From positions 1 to 53,632 of the forward strand of contig JAFNAV010000027.1 in the NCBI GenBank assembly GCA_017860345.1: a stretch of DNA of 53,632 bases. The letters run 5' to 3'. Under the pieces are notes generated by a model. That model had not been told where the DNA came from. It saw only the letters and a list, made by a program, of their open reading frames with translations, and ran no database searches. Position numbers and translations under genes: made by a program. This DNA comes from Bacteroidota bacterium (lineage in GTDB: Bacteria; Bacteroidota; Bacteroidia; Bacteroidales; Paludibacteraceae). Shown one piece after another: positions 17,045 through 26,360 of this stretch (position 1 is the stretch's first letter; each line of letters starts with the position of its first letter).

Positions 17045-17985
17045 ATGAGCTATCTTATAAAACCCAAAGATTACAAACCCTTACTAAACCTGCAGCAAAC
17101 TGAACTTGGAATAACCCGGATTAAAGAGTTTTTTCAGTCCAATCTTTCTGCCGAACTCAGACTGCGACGCGTTACTGCTCCTTTATTTGTGTTGAGAGGC
17201 ACTGGTATCAACGACGATTTGAATGGAACTGAAAGAGCTGTTAATTTTCCTATCAAGGACATGAATGAAGTCAGAGCTGAGGTGGTACATTCTTTAGCCA
17301 AATGGAAACGGGTTACGCTGGCCGATTACAATATTGAAAATGGTTACGGAATATATACCGACATGAATGCCATTCGTGCCGACGAAGAATTAGGTAATCT
17401 TCATTCGCTATACGTGGATCAATGGGATTGGGAACGTGTAATGACAGCCAATGAACGCAATATAGATTTTCTTAAAACCATAGTTAGGAAAATTTATGCT
17501 ACGCTCCTGCGTACTGAATATCTGGTTTCGGAAACATTTCCTGAGATAAAACCAATTTTACCCCAGGAAATTACATTTATTCATGCTGAGGAACTCAGGC
17601 AGCTTTATCCTGACCTGACTCCTAAAGAGCGTGAAACTGAATTTGCAAAAAAACATAAGGCCATATTTATTATTGGCATAGGGGGGCTGCTTGGCAATGG
17701 TGAAAAACATGATGGCCGGGCACCCGACTATGATGATTGGTCAACGATTGGTGAAAATGGATTAGCCGGCCTTAACGGCGATAAGGTAAGGAGGAAAGGC
17801 TTGAAATGTACTTCCATAAAAGATTGATGACCGACACGCTGCCTCTGTCGGTTGGTGGTGGCATCGGGCAGTCGCGTCTTTGCATGTTTTTACTACGCAA
17901 AGCTCATGTTGGTGAAATTCAGGCAAGTATTTGGCCCGATGACATGAAGGAGCAGTGCAGAAAACTGAACATTCACTTAATTTAA
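17045..17985 (+). pseudogene. asnA: Aspartate-ammonia ligase (asnA) broken by internal deletion and frameshift
   Basis: AsnA makes asparagine from aspartate, ammonia and ATP; the family is usually about 330-345 residues. Residues 1-246 in the starting frame are a normal AsnA N-terminal part (LQQTELGITRIKEFFQ, VDQWDWERV, IIGIGGLLGNGEKHDGRAPDYDDWSTIGENG, GLNGD). After base 17782 the frame changes. The starting frame runs 14 wrong residues to TGA at 17825, while another frame continues with [49 protein letters not shown] and ends HLI at 17985. The two parts total about 312 residues, so about 33 residues are missing, including the SSMGIRV segment that binds substrate in known AsnA. A deletion of about 100 nt (length 1 mod 3) explains both effects. 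The promoter is intact. An assembly error is the alternative. Confidence 0.85.
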
Positions 17986-18067
17986 TAGCAAAACTATTTT
18001 TTTATAGTATAAAGCTCCTGATTATTTGCTAATCCGGTGCTTAATGGATTTTTAAATTTAAAACGAA

Positions 18068-18099
18068 ATTGATATGCTGATAGGATTTTTATAATTTTG
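18068..18099 (+). promoter_or_regulatory. Promoter of hisIE
   Basis: ATTG (18068-18071, three of four bases of TTTG) and TAATTTTG (18092-18099, exact TAnnTTTG) are spaced 20 nt apart. The ATG is at 18129. Confidence 0.6.
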
Positions 18100-18128
18100 T
18101 ATCTGTTTATCAAAGAAAAAATTTTATA

Positions 18129-18722
18129 ATGAATATAGACTTTCAAAAATCGGGTGGACTCGTTCCTGCCATAATACAGGATGAGCTTACATCTAAAGTG
18201 CTGATGCTTGGATTTATGAATGAAGAGGCTTTGGCAAAAACTCAGGAAACCGGACAGGTTACGTTTTTTAGCAGAACCAAAAACCGACTTTGGACCAAAG
18301 GGGAGGAGAGTGGTAATTTTCTGAATGTTGTATCTATTGTGCCGGACTGCGACATGGATACGCTCCTGATTAAGGTTCATCCGGTAGGTCCGGTATGCCA
18401 CACCGGTGCCGATACATGCTGGAATGAAAAAAATGAAGGTGATTTTGCTTTTCTGAACTTTTTGCAGAAATTTATTCAAAAGCGATATCAGGAAATGCCC
18501 GAAGGATCGTACACAACATCGCTATTCCAAAAGGGTATTAACAGAATGGCTCAGAAAGTTGGCGAAGAGGCGGTGGAAACTGTGATTGAGGCCACAAATG
18601 GTACTGAGGAGGGTTTTTTGTACGAAGCGTCAGATTTAGTTTATCACCTGATTGTACTGTTAACATCCAAAGGATATTCGCTGGATGATTTGGGTCGTGA
18701 GCTTAAAAAAAGACATAAATAA
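18129..18722 (+). CDS. hisI: Bifunctional phosphoribosyl-AMP cyclohydrolase / phosphoribosyl-ATP pyrophosphatase
   Basis: The 197-residue fusion (HisIE) catalyses the second and third steps of histidine biosynthesis. The N-terminal HisI domain (about 1-105) shows LMLGFMNEEALAKTQETGQVTFFSRTK, WTKGEESGN and the metal-binding DCDMDTLL and CHTGADTCW. The C-terminal HisE domain (about 110-197) shows GSYTTSLFQKG and KVGEEAVETVIEATNG with the metal-binding acidic helix. Length and order are as usual in Bacteroidota. It is not in a his operon here: upstream is broken asnA, downstream is an FtsE-like ATPase at 30 nt. Co-transcription with ftsE is likely. Confidence 0.96.
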   Translation: MNIDFQKSGGLVPAIIQDELTSKVLMLGFMNEEALAKTQETGQVTFFSRTKNRLWTKGEESGNFLNVVSIVPDCDMDTLLIKVHPVGPVCHTGADTCWNEKNEGDFAFLNFLQKFIQKRYQEMPEGSYTTSLFQKGINRMAQKVGEEAVETVIEATNGTEEGFLYEASDLVYHLIVLLTSKGYSLDDLGRELKKRHK

Positions 18723-18752
18723 AAATTAGCTAAAGCCAATACATATAAAAAT

Positions 18753-19529
18753 ATGAGCAATAAACTCTTAATAAAATATTCTGGTGTAGATGTGTATCAG
18801 CAGGAAGTACAGGTTCTTCGCAATGTAAATCTCGAAGTGCATACCGGAGAGTTCATCTATTTGCTTGGTAAGGTAGGTAGCGGCAAAAGCTCGTTACTCA
18901 AGACTTTTTACGCTGAATTACCTGTTGATGCTGGTACTGCTGGTGTGCTTGGATATGACCTGAACGCGATTAAGGATTCGGAAATACCCTTACTACGAAG
19001 AAAAATAGGCATTGTTTTTCAGGATTTTCAGCTGTTGTCTGATCGCAGCATACAAAAAAATCTGGAGTTTGTACTTTATGCCACTGGTTGGAAAGATAAA
19101 AATGCCGTAGCTGAGCAAACCGAAAATGTGCTGAAACAGGTCGGCATGTCCAATAAGGGTTACAAAATGCCTCATCAACTTTCGGGTGGGGAGCAGCAAC
19201 GTGTTGTGATAGCCCGTGCCCTGTTGAACTCACCGGAAATAATTTTGGCCGATGAACCTACGGGCAATCTTGACCCCGAAACGGGTGAGCAATTGGTAGA
19301 CCTGCTTTACAATATCCGAAACTCTGGTACAACGGTGATTATGGCTACGCATAATTTACAATGGTTGAAGCAGTTTCCTGGTCGGATACTGCGTTTTGAT
19401 AACGAAGAAATACATGAAATAGATGATGTTGAAAAAATTGAGGTTGTGAAAATGCAACTTATTGCCGACAACGATCAGGTTATCGAACAAACTGTGATTG
19501 TAGAAGAAGATGAGAATATCAGAGGTTAA
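18753..19529 (+). CDS. ftsE: ABC transporter ATP-binding protein, FtsE-like
   Basis: This is a 258-residue ATPase with Walker A GKVGSGKS (residues 39-46), a Q-loop ([10 protein letters not shown]), the signature LSGGEQQR, Walker [17 protein letters not shown] and a His switch (ATHN). It matches FtsE, which with FtsX controls cell-wall hydrolases at division; related LolD/MacB ATPases are the alternatives. FtsX is not next to it in this window. The last 40 or so residues are an acidic extension ([24 protein letters not shown]) beyond the usual FtsE length of about 220. It follows hisIE at 30 nt and precedes a small zinc-ribbon gene at 40 nt, so all three may be one transcript, ending at 19804-19843. 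Confidence 0.8.
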   Translation: MSNKLLIKYSGVDVYQQEVQVLRNVNLEVHTGEFIYLLGKVGSGKSSLLKTFYAELPVDAGTAGVLGYDLNAIKDSEIPLLRRKIGIVFQDFQLLSDRSIQKNLEFVLYATGWKDKNAVAEQTENVLKQVGMSNKGYKMPHQLSGGEQQRVVIARALLNSPEIILADEPTGNLDPETGEQLVDLLYNIRNSGTTVIMATHNLQWLKQFPGRILRFDNEEIHEIDDVEKIEVVKMQLIADNDQVIEQTVIVEEDENIRG

Positions 19530-19569
19530 ATTTTCTTATTTATGAGATATTTGCAAAAACGCTTATAGT

Positions 19570-19779
19570 ATGAAAAAACTCAATTGCCCTCAGTGTAAGA
19601 TAAATAGATTCAGGGTAAAAAACGACAGGGATGAATATGTAGTTGTAACCGTAAGCGCTGATTACGAAATTTTTCCCCTGCATCCCGGGGTTTCGCTCGA
19701 AGGCTATAATCTGGACGTATTGTACTGCTTAGGGTGTTCCTGGAAGGGTAGTGCTAAATCGTTAACTACTAAACATTAA
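19570..19779 (+). CDS. Small zinc-ribbon-like protein
   Basis: This 69-residue protein has an N-terminal CPQC pair (residues 5 and 8) and a C-terminal CLGC pair (near residues 55-58), the classic spacing of a four-cysteine zinc ribbon. The middle is a beta-rich segment (EYVVVTVSADYEIFPLHPG). No family name is recognised. It lies between ftsE and a strong terminator. A GATATTTG (one mismatch to TAnnTTTG) about 16 nt before the start could give it its own weak promoter. The function is unknown. Confidence 0.75.
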   Translation: MKKLNCPQCKINRFRVKNDRDEYVVVTVSADYEIFPLHPGVSLEGYNLDVLYCLGCSWKGSAKSLTTKH

Positions 19780-19803
19780 TAAGCCCAAAATATAAATCCA
19801 TAA

Positions 19804-19843
19804 AAAAAAGCATATCATTCAATGTAAATGATATGCTTTTTTT
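19804..19843. terminator. Bidirectional terminator between the zinc-ribbon and Cys/Lys-repeat genes
   Basis: GCATATCATT (19810-19819) pairs perfectly with AATGATATGC (19827-19836). A on one side and T on the other make it work in both directions. Confidence 0.85.
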
Positions 19844-19864
19844 ATTTTAAGAATCTATATAAGA

Positions 19865-20164
19865 CTATTTCTTAGCAGCTTCAGCTTTTTTTTCTTTACA
19901 GCATTCTTTTTTCTGACCATCAGCTTTATTGCATTCCTTGCCTTCAGCTTTTTTGTCTTTACAACAAGCTTTACCCTCAGCTTTTTTGTCTTTGCAGCAT
20001 GCTTTGTCATCAGCCTTTTTTTCTTTACAACAAGCTTTATCTTCAGCTTTTTTTTCGCATTTAGCTTCTGTTTTTGGTTTGTCAACTTTAGGAGTTTGTC
20101 CTATGGCTACGGTTGCTGTTGCGAAAACTGCAATCAGCGACAGAATAAAAATTCTTGTTTTCAT
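19865..20164 (-). CDS. Secreted Cys/Lys-rich repeat peptide
   Basis: This 99-residue protein has a clear signal peptide (MKTRIFILSLIAVFATATVAIGQ, about 1-22). The mature part is almost only Lys, Ala, Glu, Asp and Cys, arranged in imperfect 11-residue units of the form EKKAEDKACCK: about four close copies, then degenerate ones ending KKECCKEKKAEAAKK. Cys appear as CC pairs, with single Cys at the edges. No domain is recognised. The start ATG (20162-20164) and signal peptide argue that it is a real gene and not a shadow; the plus-strand ORF through the same repeats is the shadow. Possible roles are metal or thiol chemistry in the periplasm, or a cross-linked surface peptide; both are inference. 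Confidence 0.75.
   Translation of the reverse strand: MKTRIFILSLIAVFATATVAIGQTPKVDKPKTEAKCEKKAEDKACCKEKKADDKACCKDKKAEGKACCKDKKAEGKECNKADGQKKECCKEKKAEAAKK
19880..20070. repeat. Imperfect 33-bp tandem repeats coding the CC/Lys units
   Basis: On the plus strand, the words TTTACAACAAGC, TTTGCAGCATGC and TTTACAGCATTC recur about every 33 nt together with CAGCTTTTTT or CAGCCTTTTTT. The repeats carry the 11-residue units of the minus-strand peptide. The copies are close enough to be prone to slippage or recombination. Confidence 0.7.
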
Positions 20165-20308
20165 TTTTTGAGTTTTAGTTTTTATTTATAAAGTAAATTT
20201 CTGAACAATGATAGCAATTTTTGTGCTGAAAATAATTATTTAAGTCATAATTATTACATTTTTTAGCAGATATTCCAATTCATTAGTGAAATTTGAAATT
20301 ATTCCAAT

Positions 20309-21070
20309 TTATCGGTCGGATATTTTTTCAACCAGATACATGCTGCATACGCCAAATGTAAAGTTTTTATACTTGATAATTTTAAAACCGTTTTCAGCAA
20401 GTATACTGATTAGTTTTTCGCCACTTGCAAAAGTATGCATCGATTTTGTAAGATAATCGTACGCTCTGCTATCTGATGAAAGAAGCTTCGATGTTGTTCG
20501 CACAAATATTTGAGTGTAAAGCCTGTAGCCTTTTAATAAGATGCCTTTAGTGGGTTCATTCATTTCAAGTATCAATAAGTGTCCTGAGGGTCTGAGTACC
20601 CGGTGTATCTGTGTCAGACTTTCGGATAGTTTCTCGAAGTTTCTTATTCCAAAAGCAATGGTTGCAACGTCAAACGAAGCATCATGATAGGAGAGTGTAG
20701 CACAATCCTGAACTTCAAAGTGTATCTTATCGCTTAGTCCGGCATCGTTTACTTTTTTACTTCCCACCACCATCATTTGGTTTGAAATATCAACACCTGT
20801 AACATGATCGGGTGAAAGATATTTAAAGGCTTTGATACATACATCGCCTGTACCGGTTGCTATATCCAGTATTTCTTTGTGAGGATAGGCTTTAAGCGAT
20901 AATAACGCTTTTTTCCGCCAGATACGAGCCATGCCCCACGACATAATATCGTTGAACTTATCATATTTGTCCGAAATGGTATTGAACATTCTGGATAGTT
21001 GTTCCGTTTTAGCCTCCGTTTCGTTATAAGGTTTTTCTTTCGTATATTCTTTATATTGAGTATTATCCAT
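20309..21070 (-). CDS. ubiE: Demethylmenaquinone / 2-methoxybenzoquinol methyltransferase
   Basis: The 253-residue SAM-dependent methyltransferase (MenG/UbiE) makes the final C-methylation to menaquinone, the usual quinone of Bacteroidota. Visible features are FNTISDKYDKFNDIMSWG near the N-terminus, the SAM-binding ILDIATGTGDVCI, the GVDISNQMM acidic loop, VATIAFGIRNFEKL, and the RVLRPSGHLLILEM strand. The length fits the family. The gene is alone: 163 nt separate it from a DUF998 gene upstream and 144 nt from the Cys/Lys-repeat gene downstream. It matches the menaquinone need of the type II NADH dehydrogenase at 28.3 kb. Confidence 0.95.
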   Translation of the reverse strand: MDNTQYKEYTKEKPYNETEAKTEQLSRMFNTISDKYDKFNDIMSWGMARIWRKKALLSLKAYPHKEILDIATGTGDVCIKAFKYLSPDHVTGVDISNQMMVVGSKKVNDAGLSDKIHFEVQDCATLSYHDASFDVATIAFGIRNFEKLSESLTQIHRVLRPSGHLLILEMNEPTKGILLKGYRLYTQIFVRTTSKLLSSDSRAYDYLTKSMHTFASGEKLISILAENGFKIIKYKNFTFGVCSMYLVEKISDR

Positions 21071-21244
21071 GAAAAAATCAATGTTTGAGGTAAATTGGTT
21101 TTTAAATTTTAAATTGATTGTGAATTATAGGCATTTTTTCAATTAAATATATAAGACACATACTAACAAATAGTTATTGATGCTATAGCATCAATCTTGG
21201 GCTTACAATTCCGATAGTTATAGGGTTTTAAACCACATGAACTC

Positions 21245-21874
21245 TTATACCGTTTTATATATTTTTAATGAAAAAATGGTAAGCCACAATTGTAAACTGC
21301 CAATGTTTAAGCGTTCAACTAACCCAAAAAAAGGTAGGTTGCCGATATAAAAAATGGCAGATAGAGAACCGAAAATCACAATTAGAACTGATGTTATTAC
21401 TGAATATCCTGCAAATTTTTTCCATATTTCAAATTTCCGGAAACCTAAACCCAGCAATAAAGGCGAAATAATTGTGAAAGGAACTATCAGCATCGTTACG
21501 ATAATATGCATTTTTCCGTTGAAAGTAGCTACCGCTCCCGGTAAATCTTCAGGGAAAAAACCATATGCCAACGAAATTGTTTCGAGAATAAGCAAGCATA
21601 AAGCACCCAAAAACACGAGCTTGCCGTAGTTATAAGCATAAAAAGCGAAAAATAATAACGAAAAAAATAAGGCAAACGCGCTATAGGCATTCGTGATGAG
21701 CAAAAGAAAATCTCTATCGGGAGCTCCGGCAGCTGTAAGGTTGCTTATAGGCTCCATTAAATGACTGTAACCCGGCCATAACAGCCCGCCCGCTACCACA
21801 TGATAGAGGTACAAAAAAGCAGCTAAAGCGCCCGAAAGCATAAAATATGGAAGAAATCTGCGTAAATATTGCAT
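21245..21874 (-). CDS. DUF998 family membrane protein
   Basis: This is a 209-residue hydrophobic protein with about six predicted membrane segments. The start GALAAFLYLYHVVAGGLLWPGYSHLMEPISNLTAAGAPDRD is typical of DUF998, where the SHLMEPISNL-like motif near the first loop is conserved. No enzymatic role has been assigned to the family as far as I know. It lies between lgt and ubiE on the minus strand, 71 nt from lgt. Whether it shares a transcript with lgt is unclear. Confidence 0.75.
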   Translation of the reverse strand: MQYLRRFLPYFMLSGALAAFLYLYHVVAGGLLWPGYSHLMEPISNLTAAGAPDRDFLLLITNAYSAFALFFSLLFFAFYAYNYGKLVFLGALCLLILETISLAYGFFPEDLPGAVATFNGKMHIIVTMLIVPFTIISPLLLGLGFRKFEIWKKFAGYSVITSVLIVIFGSLSAIFYIGNLPFFGLVERLNIGSLQLWLTIFSLKIYKTV

Positions 21875-21945
21875 AATCTCTTTCTTAAATATCTATTCTG
21901 TCTATACTTGCCTGCCAGTATATAATGAGAGTAGTTTCCCGTTGT

Positions 21946-22758
21946 TTATTTAAGCTCTGAAACGGGTTTGCTTTTAAAACTCCTGTACACAAGCCATATT
22001 CCCCAGATAATAAATGGAAGACTGAGTATTTGCCCCATATTTAATATCATACTGGCTTCAAATTCTTCCTGATTCAGTTTTATAAATTCCAGAAGAAAAC
22101 GCGTGAGAAATACAATAATTAAAAATGTGCCAAAAATTAAACCTGTTCTTTTGTAAGCTTGTTTTTTCCAGTACAACCACCAGGTTAGCGCAAAAGCCAC
22201 TAAGCAATAAAGTATTTCGTAAATCTGAGTAGGATGATGCGGTAAGCCGTCGCCATGTGGGTCATTTACAAATATAAATCCCCATGGCATAGTGGTTACG
22301 TCTCCATAAATCTCTGAATTCATAAGATTTCCCAAACGGATACTGGCACCTGCAATGGCAACACCTATAACCAAGCGGTCGAATGTCCAGATATAACCTT
22401 TTTTGGTGACATTTTTATTGTACAAATACATAGCCGCCATAATTCCAAATGCACCTCCATGACTTGCCAAACCTCCATGCCAGATATAAAGTATTTCTAT
22501 CGGATTAGCCAAATAGTATTCAGGATCGTAGAACAAACAATGGCCTATACGAGCACCGATTATAGTACCAAGCACTGCGTATACAAATAGTTTATCAAGC
22601 CAGTTTTCGGGCAGATTTTCGTTTTTATATAGCTTCTGAACTATCATCAACGCTAACCAAATACCTACTGCCCACAATAAACCATACCAACGGACTGACA
22701 ATGGTCCAAGTTTAAAAAGCTCAGGCTCTACGGCCCAGGTAATATAATCCAGTATCAT
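21946..22758 (-). CDS. lgt: Phosphatidylglycerol--prolipoprotein diacylglyceryl transferase
   Basis: Lgt transfers diacylglycerol from phosphatidylglycerol to the lipobox cysteine of prolipoproteins at the inner membrane, the first step in making the several lipoproteins coded here. The 270-residue chain has seven or so membrane segments. Conserved blocks are VRWYGLLWAVG, GARIGHCLFYDPE, IWHGGLASHGGAFG with the functional His, and IRLGNLMNSEIYG with the Arg and Asn of the Lgt signature. An upstream TTG (22788) would add 10 residues but overlaps the secA terminator, so the ATG at 22758 is chosen. It follows secA but is separated by that terminator. Confidence 0.95.
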   Translation of the reverse strand: MILDYITWAVEPELFKLGPLSVRWYGLLWAVGIWLALMIVQKLYKNENLPENWLDKLFVYAVLGTIIGARIGHCLFYDPEYYLANPIEILYIWHGGLASHGGAFGIMAAMYLYNKNVTKKGYIWTFDRLVIGVAIAGASIRLGNLMNSEIYGDVTTMPWGFIFVNDPHGDGLPHHPTQIYEILYCLVAFALTWWLYWKKQAYKRTGLIFGTFLIIVFLTRFLLEFIKLNQEEFEASMILNMGQILSLPFIIWGIWLVYRSFKSKPVSELK

Positions 22759-22782
22759 AAAAAATATTGTATTTGAAAATAA

Positions 22783-22826
22783 AAACAAGAGTATGAATAT
22801 ATAAAAACATATCCATACTCCTTGTG
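22783..22826 (-). terminator. Terminator of secA
   Basis: On the minus strand the two arms (plus-strand 22785-22795 and 22814-22825) pair over about 11 bp with a single bulge, and a U-rich tract follows. Confidence 0.65.
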
Positions 22827-22836
22827 AATTTTATAT

Positions 22837-25800
22837 TTATGCCCCGTGGCAATTTTTGTATTTTTTACCGCTACCGCAAGGGCAAGGGTCGTTTCGGCCA
22901 ACTTTTTTCTCAACCCGGATTGGTTCAGGTTTTTGCTGCTCGCGGGTATCCTGTCGGGTGGCGTCATCTCCCGAACCGGAACTCAATTCTGCTTTTTGAG
23001 TTTTGTAGCGGCTCAAATCCATTCGTTGTACCGGACGGGCTTCACGCACTTCTTCGGGCTCACGCACTGGTATTTGTCCTCGCATCAGTATGGATATCAC
23101 CTTACGGTTCATCGAGTCAATCATTTCTTTGAATAATCCGAATGATTCAAGCTTATAGATCAACAATGGATCTTTTTGCTCGTAACTGGCGTTCTGTACA
23201 GAGCTTCGCAACTCGTCGAGCTGGCGAAGGTGTTCTTTCCACTCATCGTCAATTACATACAGCAACGATTGTTTTTCGAAAGATTTTACAACTTCGCGTC
23301 CTTCGGTTTTATAGGCTGTTTCAAGATGGGTGGCTACGTTAAATACGCGTTTGCCATCGGTTACCGGTACAAGAATGTTGGTGTACTGCTGACCTTGTTT
23401 TTCGTAAACCTGCTTGATAACCGGATATGCTACCGCCGATAGTTTGTCCATCTTACGTTTAAAGGTGGCAATGGCGGCTTCTGCTATTTGCTGACCAAGC
23501 TCTGAGGGTTTTGTCGAATTATAAGCGTCCTCAGTAAATGGAGCTTCCATGGCAAAAACTTTAATCAGTTCTTCGTTTAGAAACTCATAATCACCACTAT
23601 TCTTAGCATTTTCGGTTATTGCCTCTGCTGCATCGTAAATCATATTGGTGATGTCAACACCTATGCGTTCGCCCATCAAAGCATGACGGCGTTTGCCGTA
23701 CACAACTTCGCGTTGCGAGTTCATCACATCGTCGTACTCAAGTAAGCGTTTTCGTATACCAAAGTTGTTTTCTTCTACTTTCTTTTGCGCACGTTCTATT
23801 GATTTTGAAATCATCGAGTGCTCAATCATTTCACCTTCTTCAAATCCAAGACGGTCCATGATTCCCGATATACGTTCGGAACCAAACAGACGCATCAAAT
23901 CATCTTCGAGAGAAACATAGAATATGGATGATCCCGGGTCGCCCTGACGACCGGCACGACCACGCAACTGGCGATCGACACGGCGGCTCTCGTGACGCTC
24001 TGTACCCATGATAGCCAAACCTCCTGCATCTTTTACTTCCTGAGTAAGCTTAATATCGGTACCACGACCGGCCATATTGGTGGCAATGGTTACCGTACCG
24101 GTTCGACCGGCTTCGGCTACAATATCTGCTTCGCGCTGGTGTAGCTTGGCATTCAGTACATTATGTTTTATTTTACGACCGGTAAGCATGCGGCTCAGTA
24201 ATTCTGAAATTTCTACCGAAGTAGTACCTACCAGTACCGGACGTCCTGCTTCGACCAATCTTACGATTTCATCAATTACGGCAATATACTTTTCACGTTT
24301 TGTTTTGTAAACGCGATCTTCCATGTCTATTCGCGCAATAGGTCTGTTGGTCGGAATTACCACAACATCCAGTTTGTAGATGTCCCACAACTCACCGGCC
24401 TCGGTTTCGGCTGTACCCGTCATCCCCGACAGCTTGTGATACATGCGAAAGTAATTCTGTAACGTTATGGTAGCAAATGTTTGAGTGGCTGCCTCTACAG
24501 TAACACGCTCTTTGGCTTCGATGGCCTGATGTAACCCGTCGGAGTAACGACGGCCTTCCATAATACGACCGGTTTGCTCATCTACAATCTTTACCTTATT
24601 ATCAATTACTACATACTCCACATCGCGTTCAAACAGCGAGTAAGCTTTCAGTAATTGATTGATGGTATGTACACGTTCCGATTTTACTGCGTAATTTTGG
24701 TTCAGTTCATCCTTACGGTTACGTTTTTCATCGGCACTGAGCGATTTGTCTTTTTCTATTTCGGCAATTTCACTTCCTACATCAGGCAATACGAAGAAAA
24801 GCGGGTCTTCACTATTATCCGTAATCAAATCGATACCTTTGTCGGTAAGTTCGATTGTTTTATTCTTTTCGTCGATAACAAAATAGAGCGGATCGGTAGC
24901 TATATGCATATTACGGTTGTTTTCCTGCATATAAAACTCTTCAGTTTTGAGTAACTGTCCTTTAATACCCTGCTCACTCAGGAATTTAATTAAAGGTTTG
25001 TTTCTTGGCATACCTTTGAAGGAACGAAATAAAGCTAAAGCTCCATCTTCCTGAGCTTTTTTATCTTCCGATTTTAAAAGGGTACGGGCATCGGCCAAGT
25101 ATTTGGTGGCCAATGTTTTTTGGGCATTTACTAACTTTTCGACCTTAGAGCGCAACTCGTCAAATAACTGATCTTCGCCTTTAGGTACAGGCCCAGAGAT
25201 AATAAGAGGTGTACGGGCATCGTCAATAAGCACCGAGTCAACCTCATCCACAATGGCGTAGTTATGCTTGCGTTGTACCAGGTCTTCAGGGCTGGTGGCC
25301 ATATTGTCGCGCAGATAGTCGAAACCAAATTCATTATTAGTACCGAAAGTTATATCGGCCAGATAAGCCTGACGTCTTTCTTCTGAATTTGGACGATGTT
25401 TATCAATACAATCGACCGACAAACCATGAATCATATACAAAGGTCCCATCCATTCTGAGTCACGTTTCGACAGATAGTCGTTCACCGTTACAACATGTAC
25501 TCCGTTGTGTGTAAGCGCATTAAGAAAAACAGGCAGAGTAGCTACAAGCGTTTTTCCTTCTCCTGTTCCCATTTCGGCAATTTTACCTTTGTGCAAAACC
25601 ACACCCCCGAAAAGCTGTACATCGTAATGTACCATTTCCCATTTTACGAGGTTGCCGCCAGCTGTCCATTCATTTTTAAAATGAGCTTTATCACCTTCAA
25701 TACTAACAAAATCGTATTTGGCAGCTAAATTCCGGTCGAACTCGTTAGCCGTAAAAACCAATTCACTATTTTCAGACAAGCGACGGGCAGTATCCTTTAC

Positions 25801-26139
25801 AATTGAAAAAGCATCAGGCAAGATTTCCTCAAGTACTTTTTCATATTTTTCTGTTACTTCTTTTTCGAGTTTATCTATTTCATTATAGATTTTTTCGCGC
25901 TGGTCAATCTCAGTTTCTTCAATGGAAGCTCTAAGTTCAGCTATCCGGCTTTGCTCTGGTGCTACAAACTCCTGAATACGAGCTTTAAGAGCCTCGGTGT
26001 GAGCACGAAGTTCATCATTGCTCATGTCTTTTATCTTTTCGTACGCTGCTTTAATTCTCTCAACATACGGCTCGATTTCTTTCAGGTCACGCAGTGCTTT
26101 GTTGCCGAAAAGTTTTTTTAGAATGTCGTTAAATCCCAT
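22837..26139 (-). CDS. secA: Preprotein translocase ATPase SecA
   Basis: SecA drives preproteins through SecYEG by ATP hydrolysis. The chain is 1100 residues, longer than E. coli SecA (901) but usual for Bacteroidota, which carry insertions; the extra charged stretches around residues 330-480 fit. Seen: [19 protein letters not shown] (Walker A) near residue 190, [23 protein letters not shown] (Walker B), [65 protein letters not shown], and a C-terminal SEC-C zinc motif [13 protein letters not shown]. The ATG at 26137-26139 opens [15 protein letters not shown] -7 box lies at 26189-26196. Confidence 0.98.
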   Translation of the reverse strand: MGFNDILKKLFGNKALRDLKEIEPYVERIKAAYEKIKDMSNDELRAHTEALKARIQEFVAPEQSRIAELRASIEETEIDQREKIYNEIDKLEKEVTEKYEKVLEEILPDAFSIVKDTARRLSENSELVFTANEFDRNLAAKYDFVSIEGDKAHFKNEWTAGGNLVKWEMVHYDVQLFGGVVLHKGKIAEMGTGEGKTLVATLPVFLNALTHNGVHVVTVNDYLSKRDSEWMGPLYMIHGLSVDCIDKHRPNSEERRQAYLADITFGTNNEFGFDYLRDNMATSPEDLVQRKHNYAIVDEVDSVLIDDARTPLIISGPVPKGEDQLFDELRSKVEKLVNAQKTLATKYLADARTLLKSEDKKAQEDGALALFRSFKGMPRNKPLIKFLSEQGIKGQLLKTEEFYMQENNRNMHIATDPLYFVIDEKNKTIELTDKGIDLITDNSEDPLFFVLPDVGSEIAEIEKDKSLSADEKRNRKDELNQNYAVKSERVHTINQLLKAYSLFERDVEYVVIDNKVKIVDEQTGRIMEGRRYSDGLHQAIEAKERVTVEAATQTFATITLQNYFRMYHKLSGMTGTAETEAGELWDIYKLDVVVIPTNRPIARIDMEDRVYKTKREKYIAVIDEIVRLVEAGRPVLVGTTSVEISELLSRMLTGRKIKHNVLNAKLHQREADIVAEAGRTGTVTIATNMAGRGTDIKLTQEVKDAGGLAIMGTERHESRRVDRQLRGRAGRQGDPGSSIFYVSLEDDLMRLFGSERISGIMDRLGFEEGEMIEHSMISKSIERAQKKVEENNFGIRKRLLEYDDVMNSQREVVYGKRRHALMGERIGVDITNMIYDAAEAITENAKNSGDYEFLNEELIKVFAMEAPFTEDAYNSTKPSELGQQIAEAAIATFKRKMDKLSAVAYPVIKQVYEKQGQQYTNILVPVTDGKRVFNVATHLETAYKTEGREVVKSFEKQSLLYVIDDEWKEHLRQLDELRSSVQNASYEQKDPLLIYKLESFGLFKEMIDSMNRKVISILMRGQIPVREPEEVREARPVQRMDLSRYKTQKAELSSGSGDDATRQDTREQQKPEPIRVEKKVGRNDPCPCGSGKKYKNCHGA

Positions 26140-26188
26140 GTTATTGATATTTAGTTTTTATTTCAGTCCGAATCCTTTATAAAGCTTA

Positions 26189-26196
26189 CAAAGATA
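26189..26196 (-). promoter_or_regulatory. -7 box for secA
   Basis: On the minus strand this reads TATCTTTG, an exact TAnnTTTG, 50 nt before the secA start; TTTC at 26215-26218 could serve weakly as the -33. Confidence 0.55.
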
Positions 26197-26251
26197 CTAT
26201 TTTTTGGTAGAAATGAAATGTGCAAGTTAATAAAAGACTTGTTACTTTTTA

Positions 26252-26287
26252 CAAAAAACGCTCCGTAATAATCCGGAGCGTTAAAAA
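26252..26287 (-). terminator. Terminator of the YihY/BrkB gene
   Basis: AACGCTCCG (26257-26265) pairs with CGGAGCGTT (26274-26282), with A-runs that become T-runs on the minus strand. The stem is symmetrical. Confidence 0.8.
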
Positions 26288-26360
26288 CTTATGGCATCAT
26301 AAAATATAATTATTTTAATTTTTTGATTATCAGATTTTTGAAATACAAACAGATCTAAAT

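Noticed and set aside
17045-17827. A functional short AsnA of 260 residues
   Set aside because: The last 14 residues do not fit the family and the normal C-terminal part is present in another frame, so it is better read as a broken gene.
19929-20171. Plus-strand open frame through the 33-bp repeats
   Set aside because: It is the opposite strand of the Cys/Lys peptide gene, which has a proper signal peptide. The repeats produce an open frame on both strands by composition.
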